This document shows, piece after piece, positions 45,127 to 54,557 of a DNA stretch of 64,000 bases. Source of the stretch: Oceanibaculum indicum P24. Lineage in GTDB: Bacteria; Pseudomonadota; Alphaproteobacteria; Oceanibaculales; Oceanibaculaceae. Below the pieces are notes generated by a model. The model was not told the origin of the DNA. It ran no database searches and saw only the letters and a program-made list of their open reading frames with translations. A program made the position numbers and the translations under genes. The stretch covers positions 1-64,000 of the forward strand of contig NZ_AMRL01000015.1 in the NCBI RefSeq assembly GCF_000299935.1. The letters run 5' to 3'. Positions within the stretch are counted from its first letter, which is position 1, and every line of letters begins with the position of its first letter.

Positions 45127-46338
45127 ATGACCCGCCTGACCGACGCCCAGCTTGCCTTCCGCGCCCGCGCCCGCGAGCTGGCGCAGACCGTGATCGCCCC
45201 GCGCGCCGCCGAGGTGGACCGCAGCGAACAGTACCCCTGGGACAATGTGGCCGCGATGCGCGATGCCGGCTTCTTCGGCATGACCATCCCGCAGGCCTAT
45301 GGCGGCCAGGGGCTGGGCTATCTGGAGACCTGCCTGCTGATCGAGGAAATGGCAAAGGTCTGCGGCGTCACCGGCCGCATCGCGGTGGAAGCCAATATGG
45401 GCGCCATCGGCGCGATCATGGCCTATGGCACCGAGGCACAGAAGAAGCTGGCCGCCAGCCTAGTGCTGAAGGGCGACAAGCCGGCCATCTGCATCACCGA
45501 GCCGGACGCCGGCAGTGCCGCCACCGAGATGACGACCCGCGCCGAAAAGAAGGGCGACCGCTACACCATCAACGGCAAGAAGCACTGGATCACCGGCGGC
45601 GGCATCTCCAAGCTGCACCTGATCTTCGCCCGCGTGTTCGAGGATGGCGTGGAACAGGGCATCGGCGGCTTCATCGCGGTGCGCGACCCAGAAAATGGCA
45701 TCGAGCCGAAGGGCCTGCGTATCGGCAAGCGCGAGCCGACCATGGGGCTGCGCGGCATCCCCGAGACCGAGGTCATCTTCGAGAATCTGGAAGTCCCCGC
45801 CGACATGGCGCTGGTCCCGCCGGAGGGCATCCGGCGCGGCTTCGCCGGGCTGATGAACGCCTATAACAGCCAGCGCGTTGGCGCCGCCACCGTGGCGCTG
45901 GGCATCGCGGCCGGCGCCTACGAGACGGCGCTGGAATTCGTGAAGAAGCGCGAGCAGTTCGGCCGGCCGATCTTCGAGTTCCAGGGGCTGCAATTCATGC
46001 TGGCCGACATGTCGATCAATGTGGAGGCAGCGCGCGCCCTGATCCACAACGCCGCGATCAGCGACCACCCCTTCCCGGAGCCGACCGCCGCTGCGCAGGC
46101 CAAGGTCTTCGCCTCCGAAATGGCGGTCACCGTGACCAACAACGCCCTGCAGCTGCATGGCGCCGCCGGCTATTCGCGCAACAACCCGCTGGAACGCATG
46201 GTGCGCGACGCCCGCATGTTCACCATCGGCGGCGGTACCGCACAGGTGCTGCGCACCATGGTCGCCTCGCGCATCCTGGGCAAGAAGCTGCCGCAGACCC
46301 GCGACGGCTATCTGAACCAGCCGCGAGCTGCAGAATAG
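45127..46338 (+). CDS. Acyl-CoA dehydrogenase family enzyme, candidate 3-sulfinopropanoyl-CoA desulfinase
   Basis: A 403-residue FAD enzyme with the acyl-CoA dehydrogenase fold: CITEPDAGSAATEM (122-135) and KHWITGGGI (152-160) bind substrate and flavin, and KKREQFGRPI follows. It lacks the catalytic glutamate at both usual places: where medium-chain enzymes have YEGTAQ it has GGGTAQ, and where isovaleryl-type enzymes have Glu it has Gln249 in NSQRVGAATVALG. Arg84 and a Gln at this position are, as I recall, diagnostic of 3-sulfinopropionyl-CoA desulfinase from Advenella. So it may release sulfite from a sulfinyl-CoA instead of dehydrogenating. Monocistronic. Confidence 0.7.
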   Translation: MTRLTDAQLAFRARARELAQTVIAPRAAEVDRSEQYPWDNVAAMRDAGFFGMTIPQAYGGQGLGYLETCLLIEEMAKVCGVTGRIAVEANMGAIGAIMAYGTEAQKKLAASLVLKGDKPAICITEPDAGSAATEMTTRAEKKGDRYTINGKKHWITGGGISKLHLIFARVFEDGVEQGIGGFIAVRDPENGIEPKGLRIGKREPTMGLRGIPETEVIFENLEVPADMALVPPEGIRRGFAGLMNAYNSQRVGAATVALGIAAGAYETALEFVKKREQFGRPIFEFQGLQFMLADMSINVEAARALIHNAAISDHPFPEPTAAAQAKVFASEMAVTVTNNALQLHGAAGYSRNNPLERMVRDARMFTIGGGTAQVLRTMVASRILGKKLPQTRDGYLNQPRAAE

Positions 46339-46461
46339 GGCAGCGGAATAGCCGAGTTATGACAACGACGGCATAGCTCCCCCGCCCTACCGGAGGGTGC
46401 ATTCGTTTTTCTGGCAACCCATATGTCCTTGCAATCGTTTCGCAAGGACCATGAGGATGTC

Positions 46462-47883
<1,422 letters not shown>

Positions 47884-47889
47884 GGAACC

Positions 47890-48114
47890 GTGAGTGCGAC
47901 AACCATCCGCAAGCGTTCGGTCGTGATTGCCGGCCACCGCACCAGCGTTTCGCTGGAGGATATCTTCTGGGAACAGCTGCAGTCGCTGGCCAAGCGCCAA
48001 CGCCTGTCCGTGAACGCGCTGGTCGAAAGCATCGACCGTGACCGCGCCGCAAACCTGTCCAGCGCCATCCGCGTGTTCGTGCTGGAACAGCTGCTGGAGC
48101 GCGAGGCCAGCTGA
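47890..48114 (+). CDS. Ribbon-helix-helix domain protein
   Basis: A 74-residue DNA-binding-type protein starting at GTG (47890). The HRTSVSLEDIFWEQLQSLAKRQRLSVNALVESID segment (17-50) is the ribbon-helix-helix core. Such small proteins are often repressors of their own operon, but here no toxin partner is present and the only neighbour is fumC. Co-transcription with fumC is likely. It probably regulates DNA binding, target unknown. Confidence 0.85.
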   Translation: MSATTIRKRSVVIAGHRTSVSLEDIFWEQLQSLAKRQRLSVNALVESIDRDRAANLSSAIRVFVLEQLLEREAS

Positions 48115-48134
48115 GGCTTGGCTAAGCCGCCTGG

Positions 48135-48827
48135 TTAATTGACGTCCGGCAGATCCCGGTACAGGTAGATCGCGAAATCGCTGTAGAAATATTCGTGCCG
48201 TAACAGCAGGCGTGGCGTCAGGCCGCGGCAGAATTCCAGCGTGCGCAGCGGGTCGAGCCGGAGGAACCCCTCTTCATTCTCCGACCGGTCCCAGCTCGAT
48301 AGCGAGGTAAAGGCGACCCCCCGGCGGCAGGCCCGGAACAGCGCGGCGATGGTCTCCCGCGCCTCCTCCTCGGTCATTTCCACGAAAATGCCGCTGGCGA
48401 CCACAATGTCCGCCTGCCAGCGTTCCGGCGCATCGCGGATATCGGCACAGTCGAAACTTACATCGAAACCATCGGCGAAGCGGGCGCGGCGCGCACGCTC
48501 AACCATCTGCGGCAGCATATCGATGCCGATATACCGGCCCTGAAAATCATGCTCGCCCAGATAGGTCGCGAAATCGCCAAGCCCGCAGCCGGCATCCAGC
48601 ACCGTATCATCCGGCTTGATGCCGATATCGGCCAGTGCGATGAAGCGGACGGACTGCTCGAAGATATTGGGCCATGCCTGGGCTTCCGGCCCAATGCGGT
48701 GGCGGTCCAGCCGGGGCAGGTACAGCGCCTCCAGCCGGCGCCGGTACTCGCTGTCGGCTGGCGCCTTCAGGCCACCACCTCGACGGAATAATTCTCGATC
48801 ACCGTATTGGCCAGCAGCTTGCGGCAC
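48135..48827 (-). CDS. Class I SAM-dependent methyltransferase
   Basis: A 230-residue methyltransferase. Motif I is VLDAGCGLGDFATYLG (about 75-90), and GIDMLPQMVERAR follows. The first half holds the NIFEQSVRFIAL region; no membrane segment is visible. The start is GTG at 48825-48827 with GGAGGA just upstream, so its first 20 codons overlap the 3' end of purS by 61 bases. No other ATG lies before motif I; a CTG after purS also has GGAGGT upstream. The substrate is unknown. It sits where purQ is expected after purS. Confidence 0.75.
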   Translation of the reverse strand: MPQAAGQYGDRELFRRGGGLKAPADSEYRRRLEALYLPRLDRHRIGPEAQAWPNIFEQSVRFIALADIGIKPDDTVLDAGCGLGDFATYLGEHDFQGRYIGIDMLPQMVERARRARFADGFDVSFDCADIRDAPERWQADIVVASGIFVEMTEEEARETIAALFRACRRGVAFTSLSSWDRSENEEGFLRLDPLRTLEFCRGLTPRLLLRHEYFYSDFAIYLYRDLPDVN

Positions 48828-49009
48828 ATCTCCTCCGCCGCTGCCTTGGCCTTCGCCGGGTCGCTCTCCGCGAGATCGAGTTCGATATACTTGCCCTGGC
48901 GGACATCGCCGATACCGGTGAAGCCCAGCACCTCCAGCGCATGGTGGATCGCCTTGCCCTGCGGGTCGAGAACGCCGTTCTTCAGCGTGATATGTACTTT
49001 CGCCTTCAC
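48767..49009 (-). CDS. purS: Phosphoribosylformylglycinamidine synthase subunit PurS
   Basis: An 80-residue protein that bridges PurQ and PurL in the FGAM synthase. MKAKVHITLKNGVLDPQGKAI opens it, with GKYIELDL and KLLANTVIENYSVEV later, all standard. It lies 49 bases after purC in the minus-strand pair. purQ and purL do not follow; instead a methyltransferase gene overlaps its end. Confidence 0.93.
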   Translation of the reverse strand: MKAKVHITLKNGVLDPQGKAIHHALEVLGFTGIGDVRQGKYIELDLAESDPAKAKAAAEEMCRKLLANTVIENYSVEVVA

Positions 49010-49058
49010 AGATTCCGCTTTCCGTTAGTCGCAGAAAAACACTACAGCAGCCCGGCGG

Positions 49059-49823
49059 CTACTGCATCACCTTCGGGCCCTTCATGTCGGTCGGGCCGCC
49101 CTCAGGCAGGATGCCCAGACGCCGCGCAACCTCCTGATAGGCCTCCTTCACGCCGCCCAGATCCTGACGGAAGCGGTCCTTGTCCATCTTCTCGTTGGTC
49201 TTGGCGTCCCACAGCCGCATATTGTCCGGGCTAAGCTCGTCGGCGAGCACGATGCGCATCTCGTCCTCATTGTACAGCCGGCCGAACTCCAGCTTGAAAT
49301 CGACGAGCCGGAGGCCGATGCCGACAAACAGGCCGGTCAGGAAATCGTTCACCCGCAGCGACAGCGCCAGGATGTCGTCGATCTCCTGCGTCGTCGCCCA
49401 GCCGAAGGCGGTGATGTGCTCTTCCGAGATCATCGGGTCGCCCAGCGAATCCGACTTGTAATAATATTCGACGATGGCGCGCGGCAGCAGCTGGCCTTCC
49501 GGCACGCCGAAGCGCTTCACCAGCGAGCCGGCGGCGACATTGCGGATCACCACCTCGACCGGAATGATCTCCACCTCGCGGACCAGCTGCTCGCGCATGT
49601 TCAGCCGGCGCACGAAATGGGTCGGGATGCCGATTTCGACCAGACGCTGCATCAGGAACTCGGAGATGCGGTTGTTCAGCACCCCCTTGCCGGTGATGAC
49701 GCCATGCTTCTGGTTGTTGAAGGCGGTGGCGTCGTCCTTGAAGTACTGCACCAGAGTGCCGGGCTCCGGTCCTTCGAACAGGACCTTGGCCTTGCCCTCA
49801 TAGATGCGTCTGCGTCTGGCCAT
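49059..49823 (-). CDS. purC: SAICAR synthase
   Basis: A 254-residue ATP-dependent ligase that joins aspartate to carboxyaminoimidazole ribotide in purine synthesis. [35 protein letters not shown] opens it (ATP site), then [31 protein letters not shown] and [10 protein letters not shown] near 180. I chose ATG at 49821-49823, the standard position. The C-terminus holds the family's [10 protein letters not shown]. It is followed by purS. Confidence 0.95.
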   Translation of the reverse strand: MARRRRIYEGKAKVLFEGPEPGTLVQYFKDDATAFNNQKHGVITGKGVLNNRISEFLMQRLVEIGIPTHFVRRLNMREQLVREVEIIPVEVVIRNVAAGSLVKRFGVPEGQLLPRAIVEYYYKSDSLGDPMISEEHITAFGWATTQEIDDILALSLRVNDFLTGLFVGIGLRLVDFKLEFGRLYNEDEMRIVLADELSPDNMRLWDAKTNEKMDKDRFRQDLGGVKEAYQEVARRLGILPEGGPTDMKGPKVMQ

Positions 49824-49957
49824 ATGGAGAAACTCCCGAGAAGGAACCCCGTACAGGGGCAGCGCACGCTGCGCGGCCGCGCGCATGTCGCTTTCGCCTC
49901 CCTATAGCAGGAAGAAGGGGGCGAAACAATGTGAGTGAATCGGCAGGGCAGCCGCCG

Positions 49958-50731
49958 TCAGTCGAGCGCTACCGGCTCATAATCCGTCACGTCCGGGGCG
50001 CCGGGGGCGAACAGCCAGACCGGCTTTAGGAGCGCCTCGCCCGGTCCGGTCGGGCGCGGCAGCGCGATCAGCGAGGAGGAGACCGTGCCGAAGCCGCCGC
50101 CATTTTCGGTACGGATGGTCATGGCGCCGCGTGGACCCGCCTTGAAGTCATGCTCCGTGGCGGCCATCAGGTCGCGCCATGCCGCCCAGTCGCCGGTGAC
50201 GGGGTCCGGCACGGCAGCCTGCTCGAACAGCGGCAAATAGCGGTCGATACGCGGGCTGGCGCGATCGTCGATATCGCGCGCGGTCAGCATGTGCAGCCCG
50301 GGCGGCAGTGGATGCAGCTCGACATGGCCGCCTTCCTCGCCAAGCCCGCGCAGCCAGTAGCCGCCATCGCTGTCGGCCAGCAGCATGTTGAAGGGGCGGT
50401 AGGCGGCGGGGTTGAGATCGGCCAGCGCTTCGGCCGCCAGCGCCGCATCGGCATGGTCCAGCGCGTCCAGCACCAGCTCGCCCCGGCTGCGCTTGCCGGG
50501 GGCCGGCCCCAGCGTGCCGACCCGGTTCAGGATCGCCGCCGCCACGCCGTGATCGTTGAGGCCGAGCCAGCTTCCGCCCGCCAGCACGTCGAGGCCGGCC
50601 ACCACATCCGGCCGGTCTTCCCAGTGCCGGGCGGGCATCTGCCAGGGGCGCCCGGACATTTCGTCGCGGTTGGCGGCGATCAGGACCGGCCAGTCATGGC
50701 CGGGGCGATGCAGAAGGACGACAGTGCACAT
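49958..50731 (-). CDS. NRDE family protein (TANGO2-like)
   Basis: A 257-residue protein of the NRDE family, related to eukaryotic TANGO2. MCTVVLLHRPGHDWPVLIAANRDEMSGRP is the family signature, and Cys2 is the likely N-terminal nucleophile. Its biochemical role is not settled; heme or lipid handling has been proposed for relatives. It appears monocistronic, divergent from the ATPase inhibitor gene. Family is certain, function is not. Confidence 0.9.
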   Translation of the reverse strand: MCTVVLLHRPGHDWPVLIAANRDEMSGRPWQMPARHWEDRPDVVAGLDVLAGGSWLGLNDHGVAAAILNRVGTLGPAPGKRSRGELVLDALDHADAALAAEALADLNPAAYRPFNMLLADSDGGYWLRGLGEEGGHVELHPLPPGLHMLTARDIDDRASPRIDRYLPLFEQAAVPDPVTGDWAAWRDLMAATEHDFKAGPRGAMTIRTENGGGFGTVSSSLIALPRPTGPGEALLKPVWLFAPGAPDVTDYEPVALD

Positions 50732-50867
50732 GGCGGGTTCCGGAAAACGTCACGAAATTGACTGTTCAGAATCGCTGGGCGATAGCGTAGATAAGGTCGC
50801 AACCCTATATGGGGAGTGAGTGGCGCGAATGCGCCGTCGGTACAAGGTAACAGAGCGGAGCAGCAGC

Positions 50868-51188
50868 ATGGCGTCTTTCAGCGAGCGCGAACAGGCCTTC
50901 GAGAACAAGTTCAAGCATGATGCGGAACTCCGCTTCAAGATCATCGCGCGGCGCAACAAGCTGGTCGGGCTGTGGGCGGCCGAGCTGCTGGGCCATACCG
51001 GCGAAAAGGCCGATGAGTACGCCAAGAGCGTTGTCGCCGCGGACTTCGAGAAGCCCGGTCATGACGATGTCATCGAAAAGCTGATGGGCGATTTCCAGGC
51101 CGCCAAGGTCGAGATGAGCGAGCACCGTCTGCTGAAGAAGATGGAAGAGATGCTCGATGAGGCCCAGCGCCAGGTCACGACGGAGTAA
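50868..51188 (+). CDS. F1-ATPase inhibitor zeta subunit (DUF1476)
   Basis: A 106-residue helical protein of the DUF1476 family. In Paracoccus its relative, the zeta subunit, binds F1 and blocks ATP hydrolysis. SFSEREQAFENKFKHDAELRFKIIARRNKLVGLW (3-36) is the inhibitory and core region; the rest is helical with VVAADFEKPGHDDVIEKL. ATG at 50868 was chosen, since the standard MASFSERE start begins there. A TTGACT element at 50758 could be its -35. It is the marker that best fits an alphaproteobacterial host. Confidence 0.92.
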   Translation: MASFSEREQAFENKFKHDAELRFKIIARRNKLVGLWAAELLGHTGEKADEYAKSVVAADFEKPGHDDVIEKLMGDFQAAKVEMSEHRLLKKMEEMLDEAQRQVTTE

Positions 51189-51206
51189 GGCAATCCCACT
51201 CAACAT

Positions 51207-51307
51207 GTCATTCCCGGGCTTGTCCCGGGAATCCAGGGTTCGGCTTACTCGACCGACGATCCAGTAAGCGGAAGCCTGGACCCCCGCAACAAGTGCGGGG
51301 GTGACGG
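51207..51307 (+). repeat. 101-bp intergenic repeat, copy E
   Basis: Fifth copy, same orientation as A-C, with hairpins ATTCCCGGGCTTGTCCCGGG and CCCCCGCAACAAGTGCGGGG. It is in the gap between the convergent ends of the zeta subunit gene and purB, next to a separate terminator. Confidence 0.87.
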
Positions 51308-51316
51308 TCCAAGAAA

Positions 51317-51343
51317 AAATGCCCGGGTCTTGCCCGGGCATTT
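51317..51343 (-). terminator. Bidirectional rho-independent terminator, purB / zeta subunit
   Basis: An 11-bp stem (AAATGCCCGGG and its complement) with a five-base loop. On the minus strand it ends in TTTTTTCTT, a strong terminator for purB; on the plus strand GCTTTTC follows, giving weaker termination of the zeta gene. Confidence 0.88.
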
Positions 51344-51366
51344 GCTTTTCGGCTGGCTGTTCTGGC

Positions 51367-52668
51367 CTATTCCCCGAACACCCGGGCGAAGATCGTATCG
51401 ACATGCTTGGTGTGGTAGCCCATGTCGAACAGCTCCTCCAGCTTCGCCTCGGACAGTTTCGCGGTCACGTCCTTGTCGGCCTTCAGCAGTTCCAGGAAAT
51501 TGGCGCCGCGCTCCCAGACCTGCATCGCGTTGCGCTGCACGAGGCGGTAGGAATCCTCGCGGCTGGCGCCAGCCTGGGTGAGAGCCAGCAGCACACGCTG
51601 CGAGAACACCAGCCCGCCCAGCTGGTTCAGGTTCTTTTCGATGGCATCGGGATAGACCACCAGCTTGTCGATCACGCCGGTCAGCCGCGCCAGCGCGAAA
51701 TCCAGCGTCACCGTGGCGTCGGGGGCGATCATCCGTTCCACCGAGGAATGGCTGATGTCGCGCTCGTGCCACAGCGCCACATTCTCCATCGCCGGGATCA
51801 CCATGCCGCGCACGATGCGGGCAAGGCCGGTCAGGTTCTCGGTCAGCACCGGGTTGCGCTTGTGCGGCATGGCGGAGCTGCCCTTCTGGCCGGGCGAGAA
51901 ATACTCCTCCGCCTCACGCACCTCGGTGCGCTGCAAATGGCGAACCTCGATGGCCAGATGCTCGATGGAGCTGGCGATAACGCCCAGCGTCGCAAAATAC
52001 ATCGCATGCCGGTCCCGCGGGATGACCTGGGTTGAAATCGGCTCCACTGCCAGACCCAGCTTCCTGGCGACATGGGCCTCGACGCGCGGATCGATATTGG
52101 CGAAGGTGCCGACCGCGCCGGAAATCGCGCAGGTGGCAATCTCGTCGCGCGCGGCGGCCAGCCGGTCGCGGTTGCGCTTGAACTCGGCATAGAAGGTGGC
52201 CAGCTTCAGCCCGAAGGTCACCGGCTCGGCATGGATGCCGTGGCTGCGGCCCATGCAGACCACATCCTTGTATTCGTAGGCCCGGCGCTTCAGCGCGGCC
52301 AGCAGCGCGTCCATATCCTCCAGCAATATGTCCGTCGCCTCGACCAGCTGGACCGACAGGCAGGTATCCAGCACGTCGGACGAGGTCATGCCCTGATGGA
52401 CGAAGCGCGCTTCCTCGCCGACATGCTCGGCCAGGTTGGTCAGGAAGGCGATGACATCGTGCTTTACCTCACGCTCGATCTCGTCGATGCGCGCCGGATC
52501 GACCTTGCCCTGCCCGCGCTCCCACACCGCCTTGGCCGCTTCCTTCGGCACCACGCCCAGCTCGGCCAGCGCGTCGGTAGCGTGCGCCTCGATCTCGAAC
52601 CAGATGCGGAAACGGTTCTCGGGCGACCAGATGGCGGTCATAGCCGGGCGGGAATAGCGCGGAATCAT
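51367..52668 (-). CDS. purB: Adenylosuccinate lyase
   Basis: A 433-residue lyase acting twice in purine synthesis. The family signature SSAMPHKRNP is near residue 262-271; TSSDVLDTCLSVQL (94-107) and MGRSHGIHAEPVTFGLK near 138 are the other two conserved regions. Length is normal. It is divergent from mtnA and converges with the zeta-subunit gene. purC and purS lie 2 kb away in the same orientation, but are not in one operon. Confidence 0.95.
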   Translation of the reverse strand: MIPRYSRPAMTAIWSPENRFRIWFEIEAHATDALAELGVVPKEAAKAVWERGQGKVDPARIDEIEREVKHDVIAFLTNLAEHVGEEARFVHQGMTSSDVLDTCLSVQLVEATDILLEDMDALLAALKRRAYEYKDVVCMGRSHGIHAEPVTFGLKLATFYAEFKRNRDRLAAARDEIATCAISGAVGTFANIDPRVEAHVARKLGLAVEPISTQVIPRDRHAMYFATLGVIASSIEHLAIEVRHLQRTEVREAEEYFSPGQKGSSAMPHKRNPVLTENLTGLARIVRGMVIPAMENVALWHERDISHSSVERMIAPDATVTLDFALARLTGVIDKLVVYPDAIEKNLNQLGGLVFSQRVLLALTQAGASREDSYRLVQRNAMQVWERGANFLELLKADKDVTAKLSEAKLEELFDMGYHTKHVDTIFARVFGE

Positions 52669-52780
52669 GGGCTCGTCTTCGTCGTTATGGAACGATGGGT
52701 GGAATATCGGGGCCGGAGTATAGCAATCCGGCCGCCGGGGCTATACTGAATTGGGCCACGCAACAGCAAGGAGGCATCGG

Positions 52781-53890
52781 ATGAAGGTGAAGGGCACCCC
52801 GATGCGGCCGATCCAGCCGAGCGCGGACGGGCAAGCCGTATCGATCATCGACCAGACGAAGCTACCGCACGAGTTCGTGCTGGCGCGGCTGGAAACATTG
52901 GCCGACGCCGCGAACGCCATCCGCGCGATGCTGGTGCGCGGTGCGCCGCTGATCGGCGCCACGGCGGCCTATGGCGTATGGCTGGCGATGCGCGCCGACG
53001 CGTCCGACGAGGCGCTGGAGAACGCCATCGACACGCTGGCCGCCACAAGGCCGACCGCGATCAACCTGCGCTGGGCGCTGGAGGATATGCGCGGCACGCT
53101 GGCGCCGCTGCCACCCGCAGACCGGCCTGCTGCCGCCTTCGCCCGCGCCGGCGCCATCGCCGACGAAGATGTGGCGATCAACCATGCCATCGGCCGGCAC
53201 GGTCTGGAGATCATCCGCCGCCTCGTCGCCGGCAAGCGGCCGGGCGAGCCGGTGAATATCCTGACCCACTGCAATGCCGGATGGCTGGCGACGGTGGATT
53301 GGGGCACCGCAACCTCGCCGATCTATCAGGCGCATGACGCAGGCATCCCGGTTCATGTCTGGGTGGACGAAACCCGCCCGCGCAACCAGGGGGCCGGGCT
53401 GACCGCGTGGGAGCTGGCCAATCACGGCGTGCCGCACAAGGTGATCGTCGATAATGCCGGCGGCCATCTGATGCAGCATGGCCTGGTGGACATGGTCATC
53501 GTCGGCACCGACCGCACCACCGCCACCGGCGATGTCTGCAACAAGATCGGCACCTATCTGAAGGCGCTGGCGGCACGCGACAATGGCGTGCCCTTCTATG
53601 TGGCGCTGCCCTCCCCCACCATCGACTGGTCGCTGTCCGACGGGCGCGCCATCCCCATCGAGGAGCGCGACGCCGCCGAGGTCACCCATGTCTGGGGCCG
53701 AACGGTGGATGGCGAGGTGCTGCCGGTGCGCGTCACGCCGGAGGAAAGCAGCGTGGCGAATTACGGCTTCGACGTCACGCCAGCGCGCCTCGTCACCGGC
53801 CTGATCACCGAGCGCGGCATCGCTGAGGCCAGCCGCGAGGGGCTGCTCGCACTGTTCCCGGAGTATCGCGCGCGGGCGGCCGGCGAATGA
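52781..53890 (+). CDS. mtnA: S-methyl-5-thioribose-1-phosphate isomerase
   Basis: A 369-residue isomerase that turns methylthioribose-1-phosphate into methylthioribulose-1-phosphate. [13 protein letters not shown] (53-65) binds phosphate, Cys164 in THCNAGWLA and Asp244 in [18 protein letters not shown] are the catalytic pair. ATG at 52781 has AAGGAGG six bases upstream. It overlaps the aldolase gene by 4 bases (ATGA). With mtnP (39907) and the aldolase, it can feed MTA carbon into central metabolism. Confidence 0.95.
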   Translation: MKVKGTPMRPIQPSADGQAVSIIDQTKLPHEFVLARLETLADAANAIRAMLVRGAPLIGATAAYGVWLAMRADASDEALENAIDTLAATRPTAINLRWALEDMRGTLAPLPPADRPAAAFARAGAIADEDVAINHAIGRHGLEIIRRLVAGKRPGEPVNILTHCNAGWLATVDWGTATSPIYQAHDAGIPVHVWVDETRPRNQGAGLTAWELANHGVPHKVIVDNAGGHLMQHGLVDMVIVGTDRTTATGDVCNKIGTYLKALAARDNGVPFYVALPSPTIDWSLSDGRAIPIEERDAAEVTHVWGRTVDGEVLPVRVTPEESSVANYGFDVTPARLVTGLITERGIAEASREGLLALFPEYRARAAGE

Positions 53891-54540
53891 GCGCTCTGGA
53901 CCTTCGGCAGGCGCTGATCGCGGCCTGCCGCCGGATGAACGCTCTCGGCATCAACCAGGGCAGCTCGGGCAATGCCAGCATCCGCCTGCCGGACGGGTCC
54001 GGCCTGCTGGTCACCCCTTCCAGCCTGCCCTATGAGGCGATGACGCCGGCAGACATCGTGGCGCTGGACTGGGACGGCAATCCCACCGGTCCGCGCCGTC
54101 CGTCCAGCGAATGGCGCTTTCATCTGGACATATTGAAGGCGCGGCCCGATGCCGGGGCGGTGCTGCACACCCATTCCATGTTCGCCGCCACCCTGGCCTG
54201 CCTCGGCAAGGGCATCCCCGCCTTCCATTACATGGTGGCGGTTGCCGGCGGGGCGGATATCCGCTGCTCCCCCTACGCCACCTTCGGCACGCCGGAATTG
54301 TCGGCCCATGCGGTTGCAGCGCTGGAAGACCGCAAGGCCTGCCTGCTGGGCAATCACGGCATGATCTGCCTTGAGGAGAATATCGAAAAGGCGCTGGCGC
54401 TTGCCGTCGAGGTGGAAACTCTTGCGGCGCAATACTGCCGCGCCCTGCAGATCGGCGAACCCCTCCTGTTGCCGGAGGAGGAGATGGCGCGGGTGCTGGA
54501 ACGCTTCCGCCGCATGCGCTACGGTCAATCGCCCGACTAA
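53887..54540 (+). CDS. Class II aldolase, probable methylthioribulose-1-phosphate aldolase
   Basis: A 217-residue zinc aldolase of the AraD/FucA family. Zinc ligands are His94 and His96 in LHTHSMF and His157 in GNHG; Glu75 in SSEWRFH is the likely acid/base. SSGNASIR (27-33) binds phosphate. Its overlap with mtnA suggests it cleaves methylthioribulose-1-phosphate to dihydroxyacetone phosphate and methylthioacetaldehyde, as Ald2 does in the DHAP shunt of Rhodospirillum and E. coli. A MtnB-type dehydratase is the alternative, but then mtnC/mtnD would be expected. Confidence 0.75.
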   Translation: MSALDLRQALIAACRRMNALGINQGSSGNASIRLPDGSGLLVTPSSLPYEAMTPADIVALDWDGNPTGPRRPSSEWRFHLDILKARPDAGAVLHTHSMFAATLACLGKGIPAFHYMVAVAGGADIRCSPYATFGTPELSAHAVAALEDRKACLLGNHGMICLEENIEKALALAVEVETLAAQYCRALQIGEPLLLPEEEMARVLERFRRMRYGQSPD

Positions 54541-54557
54541 GCGAAACGGAGACGATC

